NCBI RefSeq assembly: GCF_021869535.1
Contig: NW_026262679.1
Span: forward strand, 81,341,143 to 81,405,142
Reading direction: 5' to 3'
Length of the DNA stretch: 64,000 bases
Source: Mytilus californianus
Lineage: Eukaryota > Mollusca > Bivalvia > Mytilida > Mytilidae
Shown here: positions 31,201-41,984 of the stretch, piece by piece
Position numbering within the stretch: the first letter of the stretch is position 1
How the letters are laid out: each line of letters begins with the position of its first letter
Notes under the pieces: model-generated
Told to the model about the DNA's origin: nothing
Databases searched by the model: none
Seen by the model: only the letters and a program-made list of their open reading frames with translations
Position numbers and translations under genes: made by a program

Positions 31201-34200
31201 TACTTTCGTGTTAATTTGACCTGTTGATACAATTTGTAATGTATTTTTGTTAGTTTTAAAATGTTTACTTATTCATTGTTATATCTAGTCTCACTATTTT
31301 AAATATATACCACCTTTTATTAGTGTTAAGTATGACGATAAATTTTCACTTTTGTTCTCGTACTAGTAACAACAAAATTATTTATTTTGTAAAAATTATT
31401 TCCGTATACTCCATGTATACCTTACAACAAAATTATTTTTATTTACCTGTGTATGTTATTTTATTTGGCAGCATTTTGTCCAAGGTTATGGTTGTCTTTT
31501 TGATATTGTTTTACATCTATCCCCCTTGTTTAATTAATTTTGTATTTAACAGGCTATTATTTCAACTTGGAATTATTTTTAATTATGGAATTTGCATAAT
31601 TTCTTGTGCTTGAAATTTTTAATAAATTCCATGTTTATTCTGTATTATAATGTTTTGAGGGGTGCATAACACTTTCCATACAATGTATTTTGTATAGATA
31701 GTGTTGTGCGCCGCACAGTACATTCTATTGAAAATGTGCATTCTTCTATGTAATAGAAAGTGTTGTGCCCGCACAGAACATTAAAATACAGAATAAACAT
31801 GGAATTTATTAAAATTTTCAAGCACAAGAAATTATGCAAATTCCACAATTAAAAATAATTCCAAGTTGAAATAATAGCCTGTTATTTACATTGTGTCATA
31901 GATCAAATTTATTTGTCAGTGTATGTTCACTTGTTGTTTTTTTTTATGTCTTTTGATTGAGTTTAGCCATTTCAATTGATATTTTATAGTGTGTCTTTCT
32001 ATGTTGTGATGTAACACTATTGTTTCAGGTAGGGTGAAGGTTGGCGCCTATTAAAACATTTAAACCCGATGCATTTGTTTGCACCTGTCCTAAGTCAGGA
32101 ACCTGATGTTCAGTGGTTGTCGTTTGTTGATGTGGTTCATAAGTGTTTCTAGTTTCTCGTTTTTTATATAGATTGGATTGTTGGTTTTCCTGAATGAATG
32201 GTTTTACACTAGTCATTTTTGGGGCCCTTTATAGCTTGCTGTTCGGTGTGAGCCAAGGCTCCGTGTTGAAGGCCGTACTTTGACCTATAATGGTTTACTT
32301 TTACAATTTGTGACTTGGATGGAGAGTTGTCTCATTGGCACTCAAACCACATCTTCTTATATCTATTTTAGGCTGTACCAGGTTAAAAATGGATCAAATT
32401 TGGACAATTTGTTTTTTACAGCTTTGATAGAAATAAAATGGCCTATAATTTATTCCCTTCTTATTTTCTAGACATGTGTAGTAAGAGCTTGGGATTTAAA
32501 AAGACCATTATTATTTGCTCCTGCCATGAACACACATATGTGGAATCATCCGTTAACAAGTCAACAGATAGAAAAATTAAAAAGTTTTGGATACAAAGAA
32601 ATTCCCTGTATCAGGAAGAAATTAGCTTGTGGAGATGACGGTAAAACATACAGGGCATACTGTGGATTAATTTATTTTTCGTGGATATCAATTTTTGTAG
32701 ATTGTAGTAAAACTTACATTTTCATGGATATTTGATTTCATGGTTTTGCCATATTCTGCTCATAAGACTATACAAAATTTGTAACTTGTTGAATATTTAA
32801 ATTTGTGGTTTACTTGTACTCATGAAATGCACAAAAATTTATATCCCACGAATAATAATGAATCCACAGTATAATATTTCATAATTGAATGGATTTTTTT
32901 TGTAATTTTATTGTAAAAGTGTAAAGTACATTTAGTACCAGATTTGGTAGCCTTTCATATGTAAAAATGTCACCATATATGCCTTGATCCGTATTGTCAT
33001 GTTTTGGGATTAGTTTCATTGAAATGGAAAATATTTAAAACATCAGAATAACACAGATTTGTTGCTCAGTCTTTGTATGTTGTGTTAGGTGACTGTTGTT
33101 TGTCTTTTGGTCATTTGTCAGTTTGTTTTTCGACTAATGAGTTTGAATATTCATTTGGTATATTTCAACTTTCTATTAGAATCAAAACCAAATGCTAATT
33201 GGTCATATAAAAGTAAATACAAGCTTAAATTATTTGTCAACAATGTTACATGCCCAATTGAATAAACTGTTAACACAGAGATATGTCTCGCCTATTTGTT
33301 ATTTTGATAATGCAAATGTTGAAATTAAAATAGCAATACTTAAATTACATGTAAGTTATGCAAATATTCAAAGTCAATAAACCATGACTGAAGGTACAGG
33401 GCTAAACAATCTCCATGGAAATGAGATGTGCCAATGTAATACAACTGCATACCAAATACCATTGACTTAAGTCGTTCCCTTTCAACAAACCTAAACACAA
33501 ACATTACTTGTAAACTATGTAAATGTTTCAAAGTCAATGAACCATGATGAGGGGGTGGGGCTATATAATCCATGGAAATGAAACTTGCAAATGCCAATAC
33601 ATTTGCATACCGAATATCATTGACCTCACATTAGTGGTTCATCTTAAACTGACCTAATCACAAACTAATACATGTAAACTTAGGTAAAAGTTTCAAAGTC
33701 AATAGATCATGACTGAGGGGAAAGGACCAAATATTCTCTATGGAAATGTGATGTGCTAATGCTTTTACAACTGCATACCAATTATCATTGACCTACCTCT
33801 AGTGGTTCCCCATAAACTGACCTAATCACAAACTAATACATGAAAACTAAGCAAAGTTTCAAAGTCAATAGACCTTGACTGAGGGGGCGGGGCCAAATAA
33901 TCTCCATGGTAATGAGATGTGCCGATGCTAATACAACTGCATACCAAATATCATTGACCTACCACTAGTGGTTCCCCATAAACTGACCTAATCACAAACT
34001 AATACATGTAAACTAAGCAAAGTTTCAAAGTCAATAGACCTTGACTGAGGGGGCGGGGCCAAACAATCTCCATGGTAATGAGATGTGCCAATGCTATTAC
34101 AACTGCAGACCAAATATCACTGACCTACCACTAGTGATTGACCATGAACTAGACCTAATCACAAACTAGTACATTGTTGACGCCGCGGTCGATGAATAGC

Positions 34201-34483
34201 TGAATTGATCAGCATATCACACCTGCCCTTATTTTTAAAAAGATGAAAGAACTGTCTCAAGCTTAAACATATATTACTTTTCAAAGTTTTAGTTTTATTT
34301 CCAACATTAGAATAAAAGAAAGGGTAAGAAAAATTGTCAAATATTAATTTATTAAATATATTTATTAATTTTGATCTGACTGAAATGTTGATTTCTTTTT
34401 CAGGTTTTGGTGCAATGGCTGAAGTATCAACTATAGTGACTAAAATAATGGATATAGTACATTCAAAGGTCCCATTAACATAG
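25149..34483 (+). CDS. PPCDC: Phosphopantothenoylcysteine decarboxylase (PPCDC), complete, 5 exons
   Basis: This FMN flavoprotein of the HFCD family removes CO2 from 4'-phosphopantothenoyl-cysteine to give 4'-phosphopantetheine, the third step from pantothenate to coenzyme A, in the cytosol; the family works as trimers. Five exons give 194 residues (human 204). Visible landmarks are LIGCTGSVAAIKVP (residues 12-25, FMN-binding fold), SDPILHIELRRWADLMVIAP with His80 as the predicted active-site histidine, PAMNTHMW (129-136) with the catalytic Asn132, and ACGDDGFGAMAE (164-175) with Cys165 of the substrate clamp. The key residues known from plant HAL3a are therefore all present and the enzyme should be active. 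The start is the first ATG in frame with the GSVAA motif, with G at -3. Introns are 2,288, 1,321, 3,378 and 1,763 bp; the third holds a Penelope-like remnant in the same orientation. Confidence 0.96.
25397..25595. mobile_element. Small MITE in PPCDC intron 1
   Basis: Left GTGGCGGATTGAGGGGAGGG and right AATCTTGGATTGGCCCTT are imperfect inverted repeats of the GGCGGATCC type seen at 22943-23093. Confidence 0.5.
26010..26150 (+). mobile_element. Retroelement-like tail, family T3, fragment
   Basis: TTTAGTTTTCTATGTTGTGT, then TTTGTCTTTTGGTC and a TCAGTTTATTTTTCGACTTA block, the reverse complement of 22175-22360. Confidence 0.55.
26755..26890 (+). mobile_element. Retroelement 3' tail, family T2, fragment
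   Basis: GCGGTATGGGGTTTGCTCAT, then CTCATTGGCAATCATACCAC: the right-hand end of T2 only. Confidence 0.65.
26891..27547. other. PPCDC intron 1, right part: nothing recognised
   Basis: AT-rich intron. The open frame at 27006-27266 has no family resemblance and no splice context. Confidence 0.4.
27548..27643 (+). CDS. PPCDC: PPCDC exon 2
   Basis: 32 codons, acceptor TTTTAG, donor GTTTGT. Encodes EIKVVATEKALNFF and LTEADEWK, matching the VVTTERAKHF and DADEWE blocks. Confidence 0.94.
28145..28335 (-). mobile_element. Retroelement 3' tail, family T2, fragment
   Basis: AGATGTGGTATGATTGCCAA, then AGCCTTCAAC and AAAAGGCCCCTACATGAAAA: the reverse complement of the T2 right end, in PPCDC intron 2. 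Confidence 0.65.
28336..28964. other. PPCDC intron 2, right part: nothing recognised
   Basis: AT-rich intron; small ORFs are chance and show no family match. Confidence 0.45.
28965..29093 (+). CDS. PPCDC: PPCDC exon 3
   Basis: 43 codons, acceptor ATAG, donor GTAAGT. Contains the active-site histidine segment LHIELRRWADLMVIAPLDAN and GICDNLL. Confidence 0.97.
29473..30276 (+). pseudogene. Penelope-like reverse transcriptase remnant in PPCDC intron 3
   Basis: One frame runs through two in-frame stops (29788-29790 and 30124-30126). It shows GIPMGTNCAPLIADLFLY (RT motif B region), YLDDI with the catalytic Asp pair, CPFLDLVISIFKGKLH, and a C-terminal PSYSVCISQLVCYAH block. The order FLD, G-L-IYDK, SQL-YA-C fits Penelope-like elements. 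The 5' part of the reverse transcriptase is missing, and I see no GIY-YIG nuclease after it, so the exact group is uncertain. Same orientation as PPCDC, between exons 3 and 4; it must be removed with the intron. Confidence 0.7.
30277..31178 (+). mobile_element. 3' tail of the Penelope-like element (family T1 source)
   Basis: Non-coding sequence directly following the dead ORF, ending CCCCATTTCCATTCTCAATTT. Reverse-complement pieces at 23887-24080 and 42721-43268 end at the same place, which ties them to this element as 5'-truncated copies. Confidence 0.65.
31179..31546. other. PPCDC intron 3 DNA between the retroelement tail and the foldback
   Basis: AT-rich; open frame 31323-31613 has no resemblance to a known family. 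Confidence 0.4.
31547..31884. repeat. 338-bp foldback (long inverted repeat) element
   Basis: Arms 31547-31653 and 31770-31884 are near-perfect inverted copies, from TAACAGGCTATTA to TAATAGCCTGTTA. The loop also pairs in part (GCATAACACTTTCC with GAAAGTGTTGTGC). No ORF. Likely a MITE or foldback transposon. Confidence 0.9.
31885..32370 (+). mobile_element. Retroelement 3' tail, family T2, copy 2
   Basis: Matches 13390-13860 along its length, including GCACCTGTCCTAAGTCAGGA and GTGAGCCAAGGCTCC. It abuts the foldback element. Confidence 0.7.
32472..32640 (+). CDS. PPCDC: PPCDC exon 4
   Basis: 169 nt, ends in phase 1, donor GTAAAA. Contains RPLLFAPAMNTHMWNHP and GYKEIPCIRKKLACGDD with the clamp cysteine. 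Confidence 0.97.
32658..32871. mobile_element. Short TIR-MITE, CGTGGATT family, copy 3
   Basis: TACTGTGGATTAATTTATTT at the left and AATGAATCCACAGTA at the right are inverted. It starts 17 bp inside PPCDC intron 4. Confidence 0.85.
33060..33180 (+). mobile_element. Retroelement-like tail, family T3, fragment
   Basis: TTGTTTGTCTTTTGGTCATT, then GTCAGTTTGTTTTTCGACTA and ATGAGTTTGAATATTCATTT: the reverse complement of the T3 block at 22175. Confidence 0.6.
33264..34180 (+). mobile_element. Tandem-core element B (166-bp monomers), copy 1
   Basis: Starts CTGTTAACACAGAGATATGT then CTCGCC. Monomers contain AAGTCAATAGACC, GGGGGCGGGGCCAAA, CTCCATGGTAATGAGATGTG and ATCATTGACCTACCACTAGT, with a period near 166 bp. 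Ends TTGTTGACGCCGCGG without the terminal hairpin, so it is truncated. In PPCDC intron 4. Confidence 0.8.
34404..34483 (+). CDS. PPCDC: PPCDC exon 5 with stop
   Basis: 80 nt after acceptor TTTTTCAG. Completes the Gly codon, then FGAMAEVSTIVTKIMDIV, ending at TAG 34481-34483. Confidence 0.95.
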
Positions 34484-34592
34484 TCCTACCTCCTAATTAC
34501 AAACTATGGTGTCTCTAGTCCTGCTTTTACATTCTGTTTTATTGATCATTCATTTCTGCATTTATGTAAATATTTTCTTAACTTAAATTGAA

Positions 34593-34598
34593 ATTAAA
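34593..34598 (+). terminator. PPCDC: Putative PPCDC polyadenylation signal (ATTAAA)
   Basis: ATTAAA lies 110 bp after the stop codon, just before a dispersed tandem-core element starts. The position is plausible but unproven without transcripts. Confidence 0.4.
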
Positions 34599-34613
34599 TT
34601 TCATGTAATACAG

Positions 34614-35165
34614 TTTGAGTGTTTTATTAGTTGTCGAAGGGGAATTTAGGTTTGCACTCCGTCCGTCTGTCTGTCTGTCCGGCAAATCAGTTTTCCACAC
34701 TTTTTTCTTCATGCTTGAAGATGTTGATTTGATATTTGATGTATTGTTTTATCATGACAAAATACAGAACAAGTTCGAATTAAGTTCCTGTCTGACAATT
34801 TTGTGCAGAGATATGGTCCTTGGACTTAAAAAAATACATTCAAATAATCAGTTTTCCACACTTATCTTCGTCATGCTTGAAGATATTGATTTGATAATTG
34901 GTACATAGTTTTATCAGGACAAGTTTCAGATCAAGTTCGAATTTTGTTCTGGTCTAATGATTTTGTGCAGTGTTATGGTCCTTGGACTTAGAAAATTTAC
35001 TTAAATAATCAGTTTTCCACACTTTTTATCCTCATGCTTGAAGATATTGACTTGATATTTGTTATATAGTTTACACCATGACAAGTTATAGATTACGTTA
35101 GCATTTTGTTCCAGTACAATGAATTTTTAAGTGGTAGGGGACTATGTATTGCTATGCAATACCCT
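34614..35165 (+). mobile_element. Tandem-core element D, about 165-bp monomers
   Basis: Three monomers with AATCAGTTTTCCACACTT at 34686, 34847 and 35009 and ATGCTTGAAGATATTGATTT. A GTCCGTCTGTCTGTCTGTCC run is at the left. It begins 16 bp after the putative PPCDC polyA site. Confidence 0.7.
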
Positions 35166-35189
35166 CAGAATGCTTGTTTTTATATAAAA

Positions 35190-35432
35190 ATAAGAAGATG
35201 TGGTATGAGTGCCAATGAGACAACTCTACATCAGAGACCAAATGAAGTAGAAGTTAGTAGCTGTAGGTCTCATATGGCCTCCAACAATAAGTAAAACCCA
35301 TGTGGCAAAGCAAGCTATAAAAGGCCCCGAAATGACAAATGTAAAACAAGAAAGCAAGAAAACGGCCTGATTTATGTACAAAACAATAAACAAAAAACAA
35401 ATATGATATACAGCAACATAAGACAACCAGGA
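35190..35432 (-). mobile_element. Retroelement 3' tail, family T2, fragment
   Basis: AGAAGATGTGGTATGAGTGC, then GCTATAAAAGGCCCCGAAAT: the reverse complement of the T2 right end. Confidence 0.65.
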
Positions 35433-36900
35433 TTTCATACAGTCAGTGATTATTATCTCTTATTAAAATATTTGGTATGAGACATTATCGGAACATTTTA
35501 AGGGAATTTAGTGTTGTAGCAGATTGTTCATAAATGGAGTTATTTCCCTTGTCACAATCTTTGTTGGATTTCTTCCCAACTTTTATTATCATGGAGCAAT
35601 TCAATGCTTGACATATAGTTTAATACTCTTTTTATGGTTGAAGACTATTTGTTGACCTCAAGATGTTCTTCAGTTGTTTTTAGCTACAAAGGGCCAGTGT
35701 GAGCTTTTCCAATGGCTTGGGGTCTGTTGTTGATGTGGTCTGTCATTGTCGTATTGTCTGTTAATTTTTACAAACATCATCTCCTCTGCTAATTGGACCA
35801 TAGGGTATTCATTTAAAAAAGTGTGTCTAATGACCTCAGCTGCCAACCAACATGGCTGCCAAGGCTTAAAATAAAACATAGGGGTGAAATATCGTCTATT
35901 ATCTTGTAAACTGTTATAGAAAGAAAAATCTGATAGGATAGAAATGTTGAGAATGTGAAGATCTACATACCATTAATTTAGACAAAATCTTTCAACCGAC
36001 TCCTTAAAGGAGTTATTACTCTTAAATGACAATTATCACCGTTTGGTTTATGGGGTGGAAGGTCAAGGTTACAGTGCCTATGAAAAGTTTTGATTCTCTA
36101 CAAAATCTTTTGAGCTATAAATAAGATATTTCATATCTTTGGAATATAATGAGCCCTGGTTGAGAAAAAATCATATTGACTTTCTAGCAATTACAATTAT
36201 TTGACATAAATTGTCAACAGACTAAAGCCATCTTCATTTATTGTAATATCAACAAAATACAGTACCAAACAAAGATCTACTTATAGGTACATGGCACTTC
36301 TGTATTCTTCATATTACCATGGTCAATTTAAATTCAAAGTCAGAATATAGGAGGGAAAATTGACCTTCTTCATATTTCAAGGACGTTCTGTATATTTCAC
36401 TAACTTCAAAAGTCAATTTTTAATGGACTGTGAGTATCTATGAAATGTTTATATCAATGGTTAACAGTATCAAAGCTATAACTGCAAGTGATATGTTGTC
36501 TCTTAGTAATTGTTTATTGTTTGCATTTTCCTGATTACTATTGTCTAGTACAATCTAGTATTTGGTAATGATTATTTAACATGTAGTGAGTTCAATAGAA
36601 GATGCTAGTAAATGCATTTAATGTAGTTTACTTTTCATCAAATCTGTTTCATTTTCTTCATTTGCTGCAAATAAAACATGTTACACAATATCCTGGAAAA
36701 ATATTTAGGAGTACAATGCATGAAAGAAAAAAATATATTTAATGGATATGGAATAGTTTGTCCAATTCATCTTAAATTATGGAGTTATTTCCCTTGTCAC
36801 AATTTAGATATATTGAACTTTATCTAATTCATATTCTCATGCTCAATTTTTGTATATCTTGCAATCATAATGACATTACTGTCTAACAAAATATTGTAAG
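35433..36900. repeat. Decayed bivalve-type dispersed repeat
   Basis: Contains GGAGTTATTTCCCTTGTCAC at 35538 and again near 36782, AAAGGGCCAGTGTGAGCTTT at 35689, and an AAGGAGTTATTACTCTTAAA block at 36006. These look like spaced fragments of one repeat family. No exon-like frame and no sign of a gene following PPCDC. Confidence 0.4.
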
Positions 36901-37174
36901 AAGCTTCCCTGTTCTTTTTTCCCTGAGGTCTTAATGATCTATTTTTATTGGAATGAGAATTACTTTACAAAATACCTAAGTGTATGATACATGCACTGTA
37001 ACGATCATTCCTTCCAAGAAATTATTAGAATTATATGAGAGAAACACTTATCAATCAGTAGTCATTTTAAACATGCATACATATACAATTCAATTTAAAT
37101 AGTATATGTATACAAATATTATATTATATGCATAATAAAAGAAACAGGCCAGTGCAAATTACAAAAACAAACAA

Positions 37175-37330
37175 TTGGAGGAGCGTATATAAATGCATCT
37201 GATATAAACAATTCACCAAAGATTCATGCAAATTGGTTAAATTTTGAGTTATTATCTGACATGTTGACAACGGACAGACGGACAGACAACGGTATACCAT
37301 AATACGTCCCGTAAATGTGCATATAAAAAA
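37175..37330 (+). mobile_element. MITE fragment, right end (as 5501-6447)
   Basis: GATATAAACAATTCACCAAA, then CTGACATGTTGACAACGGAC and ACGTCCCGTAAATGTGCATA: the right part of the 5501-6447 element, left part missing. Confidence 0.7.
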
Positions 37331-37574
37331 GGAAGAAAATTCCAATTTAAATGTGCAGGATTATAAGATGAACTTAAACCTTTTTATCTAGTGCCAATGT
37401 CAACAAACATTGCTAGGGCCATATATGTCAATAATTACAAACTTTTACTACATGTACTTGAAAACAAATTATGACATATATTTGAGTATGCTTGAAATTC
37501 AAACAAATAAGGATGATGTCAGATAATGCAGTTTGAATAAGTTTTCTGAAATCCTTTGCACAAAGTAAAAGAGA

Positions 37575-37800
37575 AGCTAAAGATACCAAAGGGACATTCA
37601 AACTCACAAAGAAAATAAACTGACAATGCCATGGCTAAAAAAAGAAAAAGACAAACAGACAAACAACAAAACACAACACAGAAACTAAAGACTTTAGCAA
37701 CAAGAACCCATCCAAAAACTGGGGGTGATCTCAGGTGTCCGGAAGGGTAAGCAGATCCTGCTCCACATAAAAGACAAATTCTGCGTAGGACACTATGCTC
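37575..37800 (-). mobile_element. Retroelement-like tail, family T3, copy 2
   Basis: AAAGGGACATTCAAACTCAC to AAAACTGGGGGTGATCTCAG, as at 22175-22360 but extended on the right. Confidence 0.65.
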
Positions 37801-38057
37801 ATTCTAAAACCATCACGGTCAAATGGTTAAGGTCATATGACAATAAAAATACTTAAAGTGTTCACCTTTACTATTGGTTTTTTTTCGAAATCACATTGCA
37901 TACTTTGAAGTTACAACAATAAAAAATACAATTTTTTCATGTCCTTCAACCCTGAACACCAACATTCTATATATATATTCAATTTATGAGAGGAATGTCA
38001 TATTCTATCTAGGTGGATAGTTCTTATTGGCAATCATAATCACATCTTATTTTTATA

Positions 38058-38346
38058 TGAAAAGTTACAAAGTCAATGAACAAGGGCCATATTTTCTCCA
38101 TGGAAATGAAATTGCAAATTTTTATACAACTGCACACCAAATTTCATTGACTTGACAATAGTGGTTTATCTTAAAACTGATTTAACAATAACCTTTAACA
38201 TGTAAACTATGAAAATATTCAATAAATAGACCATGACTGAGGGAACAGAGACAAATCATCTCCATTGAAATGAGATATGCCACTGTTAATATATCTGCAT
38301 ACCAAATATCAGACCTACCACTAATGGTTCTCCTTAAAAAACCTTA
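38058..38346 (+). mobile_element. Tandem-core element B, fragment
   Basis: Two diverged monomers with TTCTCCATGGAAATGAAATT and CATACCAAATATCAGACCTA. Both ends missing. Confidence 0.6.
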
Positions 38347-38374
38347 TCATGACTGAGAGAGTGCAGAGCCAAAA

Positions 38375-38640
38375 GATATAAGTAATTATAGGCAACTGTA
38401 CGGCCTTCAACAATGAGAAAAACCCATACCGTATAGTCGGCTATAAAAGGCCTCAACATGAAAAACAAACGGTCTAATTTATAACAAAATAATTTACGAA
38501 AAACAAATATGACAGACATAAACCAACTACAACCACTGAACTACAGGCTCCTGACTTGGGACAGGCACATATAAAATGTGGCAGGGTTAAACATGTTTGT
38601 GAGCGATCAACCTTCCCCCTTACCTGGGACAGTGGTGTAA
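38375..38640 (-). mobile_element. Retroelement 3' tail, family T2, fragment
   Basis: GTACGGCCTTCAACAATGAG, then GGCTCCTGACTTGGGACAGG: the reverse complement of T2. It lies directly against the element B fragment. Confidence 0.6.
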
Positions 38641-38852
38641 CAGCACATCATAAGAACAAACTATATAAAAAATCAGTTGAAAAAGGCTGAACTCATCAGA
38701 TTGATGCAAATAAAACATCAAACAAAAGCAGACAGGACGTGGCAGGATATATATCCATCCCCTCATCCCTAACAACAAAAGAGACACTAAATACAGATCT
38801 GAGAGTTCTCACAGTTACGGACAGCTAGTTCAAAGCCAATAACAACTAATAA

Positions 38853-40338
38853 AACAAGAGTGCACACGCTGAAATGTCTCGCCTACTATATACTGACCAT
38901 TGATTTTATGTTGATAGTCCTACATATAAAGTTTTACTACAAGTATCACATTAACATTTATGATCCAAGAAAATGAGGTCAAGGTCAGATAAACCAAGCC
39001 AGAAATACATTTACACCTCTAATACAATCCCTCCATACACAGAATATAGATGACCTATTGCTTATAGTATAAAAGAAACAGACCAAACCATGGAAATTCT
39101 ATATTGACCAATGAACCATGAAAATGAAGTCAAGGTCATTTGAACCCTGCCAGACAGACATGTACACATTAAAATCATTCCAAATATAGTTGACCTATTG
39201 CTTAAGGTATCTAAGTAAAAAGTTAACCAGGAAAACTGAACATTGACCAATCAACCATGAAAATGAGGTGAAGGTCAGATGATACCTGACAGATAGACAT
39301 ATACACCTTACAATCATTCCATACACCAAATAAAGTTGACCTATTGCTTAAAGTGAAAGAAAAACAGACCAAAACACAAAAACTTAATATAAGCAATGAA
39401 CCATGAAAATGAGGTCAAGGTCAAATAAAACCTGCCAGACTGACATGTACATCATTAAATATTTCCATACACCAAATATTGTTGACCTACTGCATACAGT
39501 ATTAGGAAAACAGACTAAAACACAAAAACTTAACATTTAGCAATGAACCTTGAAAATGAGGTCAAGGTCAAATAAAACCTGCCAGACTGACATGTATATC
39601 GTAAAATATTTCCATACACCAAATATAGTTGACCTACTGCATACAGTATCAGAAAAACAGACCAAAACACAAAAACTTAACATTGAGCAATGAACCGTGA
39701 AAATGAGGTCAAGGTCAAATAAAACTTGCCAGACTGACATGAACATCATAAAATATTTCCATACACCAAATACAGTTGACCTATTGCATACAGTATTAGA
39801 AAAACAGACAAAAACACAAAAACTAAACTATGACCACTGAACCATGAAAATGAGGTCAAGGTCAGATGACACCTGCCAGTTGGACATGTACACCTTACTA
39901 TCATTTCATACACCAAATATAGTAGACCTATTGCTTATAGTATCTCAGATATGGACTTGACCACGAAAACTTAACCTTGTTCATTGATCCATGAATAAAG
40001 GTCGAGGTCAAGTGAAAACTGTCTGACGGGCATGAGGACCTTGCAAGGTACGCACATACCAAATATAGTTATCCTATTACTTATAATAAGAGAGAATTTA
40101 ACATTCCAAAAAATCTGAACTTTTTTTCAAGTAGTCACTGAACCATGAAAATGAGGTCAAGGACATTGGACATGTGACTGATGGAAACTTCGTAACATAA
40201 GGCATCTATATACAAAGTATGCAGGTCTTCCACCTTCTAAAATATAAAGCTTTTAAGAAGTTAGCTAACGCCTCCACCACCGCCGTAGCTGCCTATCTCT
40301 ATGTCGAGCTTTCTGCGACTAAAGTCGCAGGCTCGACA
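38853..40338 (+). mobile_element. Tandem-core element A, complete copy with terminal hairpin
   Basis: Begins AACAAGAGTGCACACGCTGA and TGTCTCGCC. GAGGTCAAGGTCA blocks begin at 38975, 39126, 39265, 39411, 39558, 39705 and 39852, the last four exactly 146-147 bp apart. Ends in a 37-nt hairpin at 40302-40338: TGTCGAGC, CTGCGACT, AGTCGCAG, GCTCGACA. No ORF longer than chance. Confidence 0.85.
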
Positions 40339-41328
40339 ATAAACTGTTAACACAGAAATATGTCTCGCCTATTTGTTATTTTGATAATGCAAATGTTGAA
40401 ATTAAAATAGCAATACTTTAACATGGAAGTTATGCAAATATTCAGTCAATAAACCATGACTGAAGGTACAGGGCTAAACAATCTCCATGGAAATGAGATG
40501 TGCCAATGCTAATACAACTGCAAACCAAACACCATTGACTTTTCATAAGTCGTTCCCTTTAAACAAACCTTAACACAAACATTAACTTGTAAACTATGTA
40601 AAAGTTTCAAAGTCAATGAACCACAATTAGGTGGTGGGGTTATATAATCTCCATGAAAATGAAACTTGCAAATGCCAATACATTTGCATACCGAATATCA
40701 TTGACTTAACATTAGTGGTTCATCTTAAACTGACCTAATCACAAACCAATACATGTAAACTAAGCAAAGGGTTCAAAGTCAATAGACCATGATTGAGGGG
40801 TAAGGTCCAAATATTCTCCATGGAAATGAGATGTGCTAATGCTTATACAACTGCATACCAAATATCATTGACCTACCACTAGTGGTTCCCCATATACTGA
40901 CCTGATCACAAACTACCCGGTAATACATGTAAACTAAGCAAAGCTTCAAAGTCAATAGACCTTGACTGAGGGGGCAGGGTTAAATAATCTCCATGGTAAT
41001 GAGATGTGACAATGTTAATACAACTGCATACCAAATATCATTGACCTACCACTACTGGTTCCCCATAAACTGACCTAATCACAAACTAATACATGTAAAC
41101 TAAGCAAAGTTTCAAAATCAAGAGACCTTGACTGAGGGGGCTGGGCCAAATAATCTCCATGGTAATAAAATGGGCCAATGCTAATACAACTGCATACCAA
41201 ATATCATTGACCTACCACTAGTGGTTCACCATGAACTAGACCTAATCATAACTAATACATTGTTGACGCCGCCAACGCCGGATACAGCATACCTATGTCT
41301 CGCTTTTTGACTCCGTCAAGGCGAGACA
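40339..41328 (+). mobile_element. Tandem-core element B, complete copy with terminal hairpin
   Basis: Abuts element A with no gap. Starts CTGTTAACACAGAAATATGT then CTCGCC. About five 160-166 bp monomers. Ends in a 33-nt hairpin at 41296-41328: TGTCTCGC, TTGAC, GTCAA, GCGAGACA. Confidence 0.85.
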
Positions 41329-41334
41329 ATGAAT

Positions 41335-41973
41335 GGGGAATGTGTCCATGGGACACAGATGATGCCCTTGCTTGCATATCATATAAAGTTATTGAGGGAC
41401 ATAACTGAAGAACAGTAAAAGTGATGCTACACCAATTTGTTATTAATCTGACAGTTTTGTAGTAATAAGTTTCATAACATTTGGTCAAGGCAAACTTAAT
41501 CTGTATTTTGTGGTAATAAGCATTGTGTATAAGTTTCATAACATTTGGTTGAGGCAAACTTAAGTTAGAGAACAGAAACGAAAAATTCAGCAATTTTTCC
41601 TTTTGTAAAGGGGCATAACTCTATAACGGTTAAAGTGACACCACCAAAATTCAAACTTGGTCTGTATTTTGTGGTAATAAGCATTGTTTATAAGTTTCAT
41701 AATATTTGATTGAAACTAGCAAGTTAGAGAACGCAAACGAAAAATTCAGCAATTTTTCTATTTGTAAAGCGGCACAACTCTAGAACGGTTAAAGTGACAC
41801 CACCAAAATTCAAACTTGATCTGTGTTGTGTGGTGATAGGCATTATGTATAAGTTTCATAACATTTGGATGAGGCAAACTAAAGTTAGAGAATGGAAACC
41901 AACTTTGGGATGTACGGACAGAGGGATGTACGTACGGAAGGACAAGGGTAAAACCTATAGCGAAGGGGGCATA
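41335..41973 (+). mobile_element. Tandem-core element C (about 160-bp monomers) with TIR-like ends
   Basis: Left GATGATGCCCTTGCTTGC and right AGCGAAGGGGGCATAA are imperfect inverted repeats. Monomers carry ACGGTTAAAGTGACACCACC and TAAGTTTCATAACATTTGG. A GTACGGACAGAGGGATGTAC block precedes the right end. Follows element B after 6 bp. Confidence 0.75.
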
Positions 41974-41984
41974 AAAAAATCATG

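Noticed and set aside
40302-40338. Rho-independent-type terminator hairpin
   Set aside because: Eukaryotic context; the hairpin recurs as the end of mobile elements.
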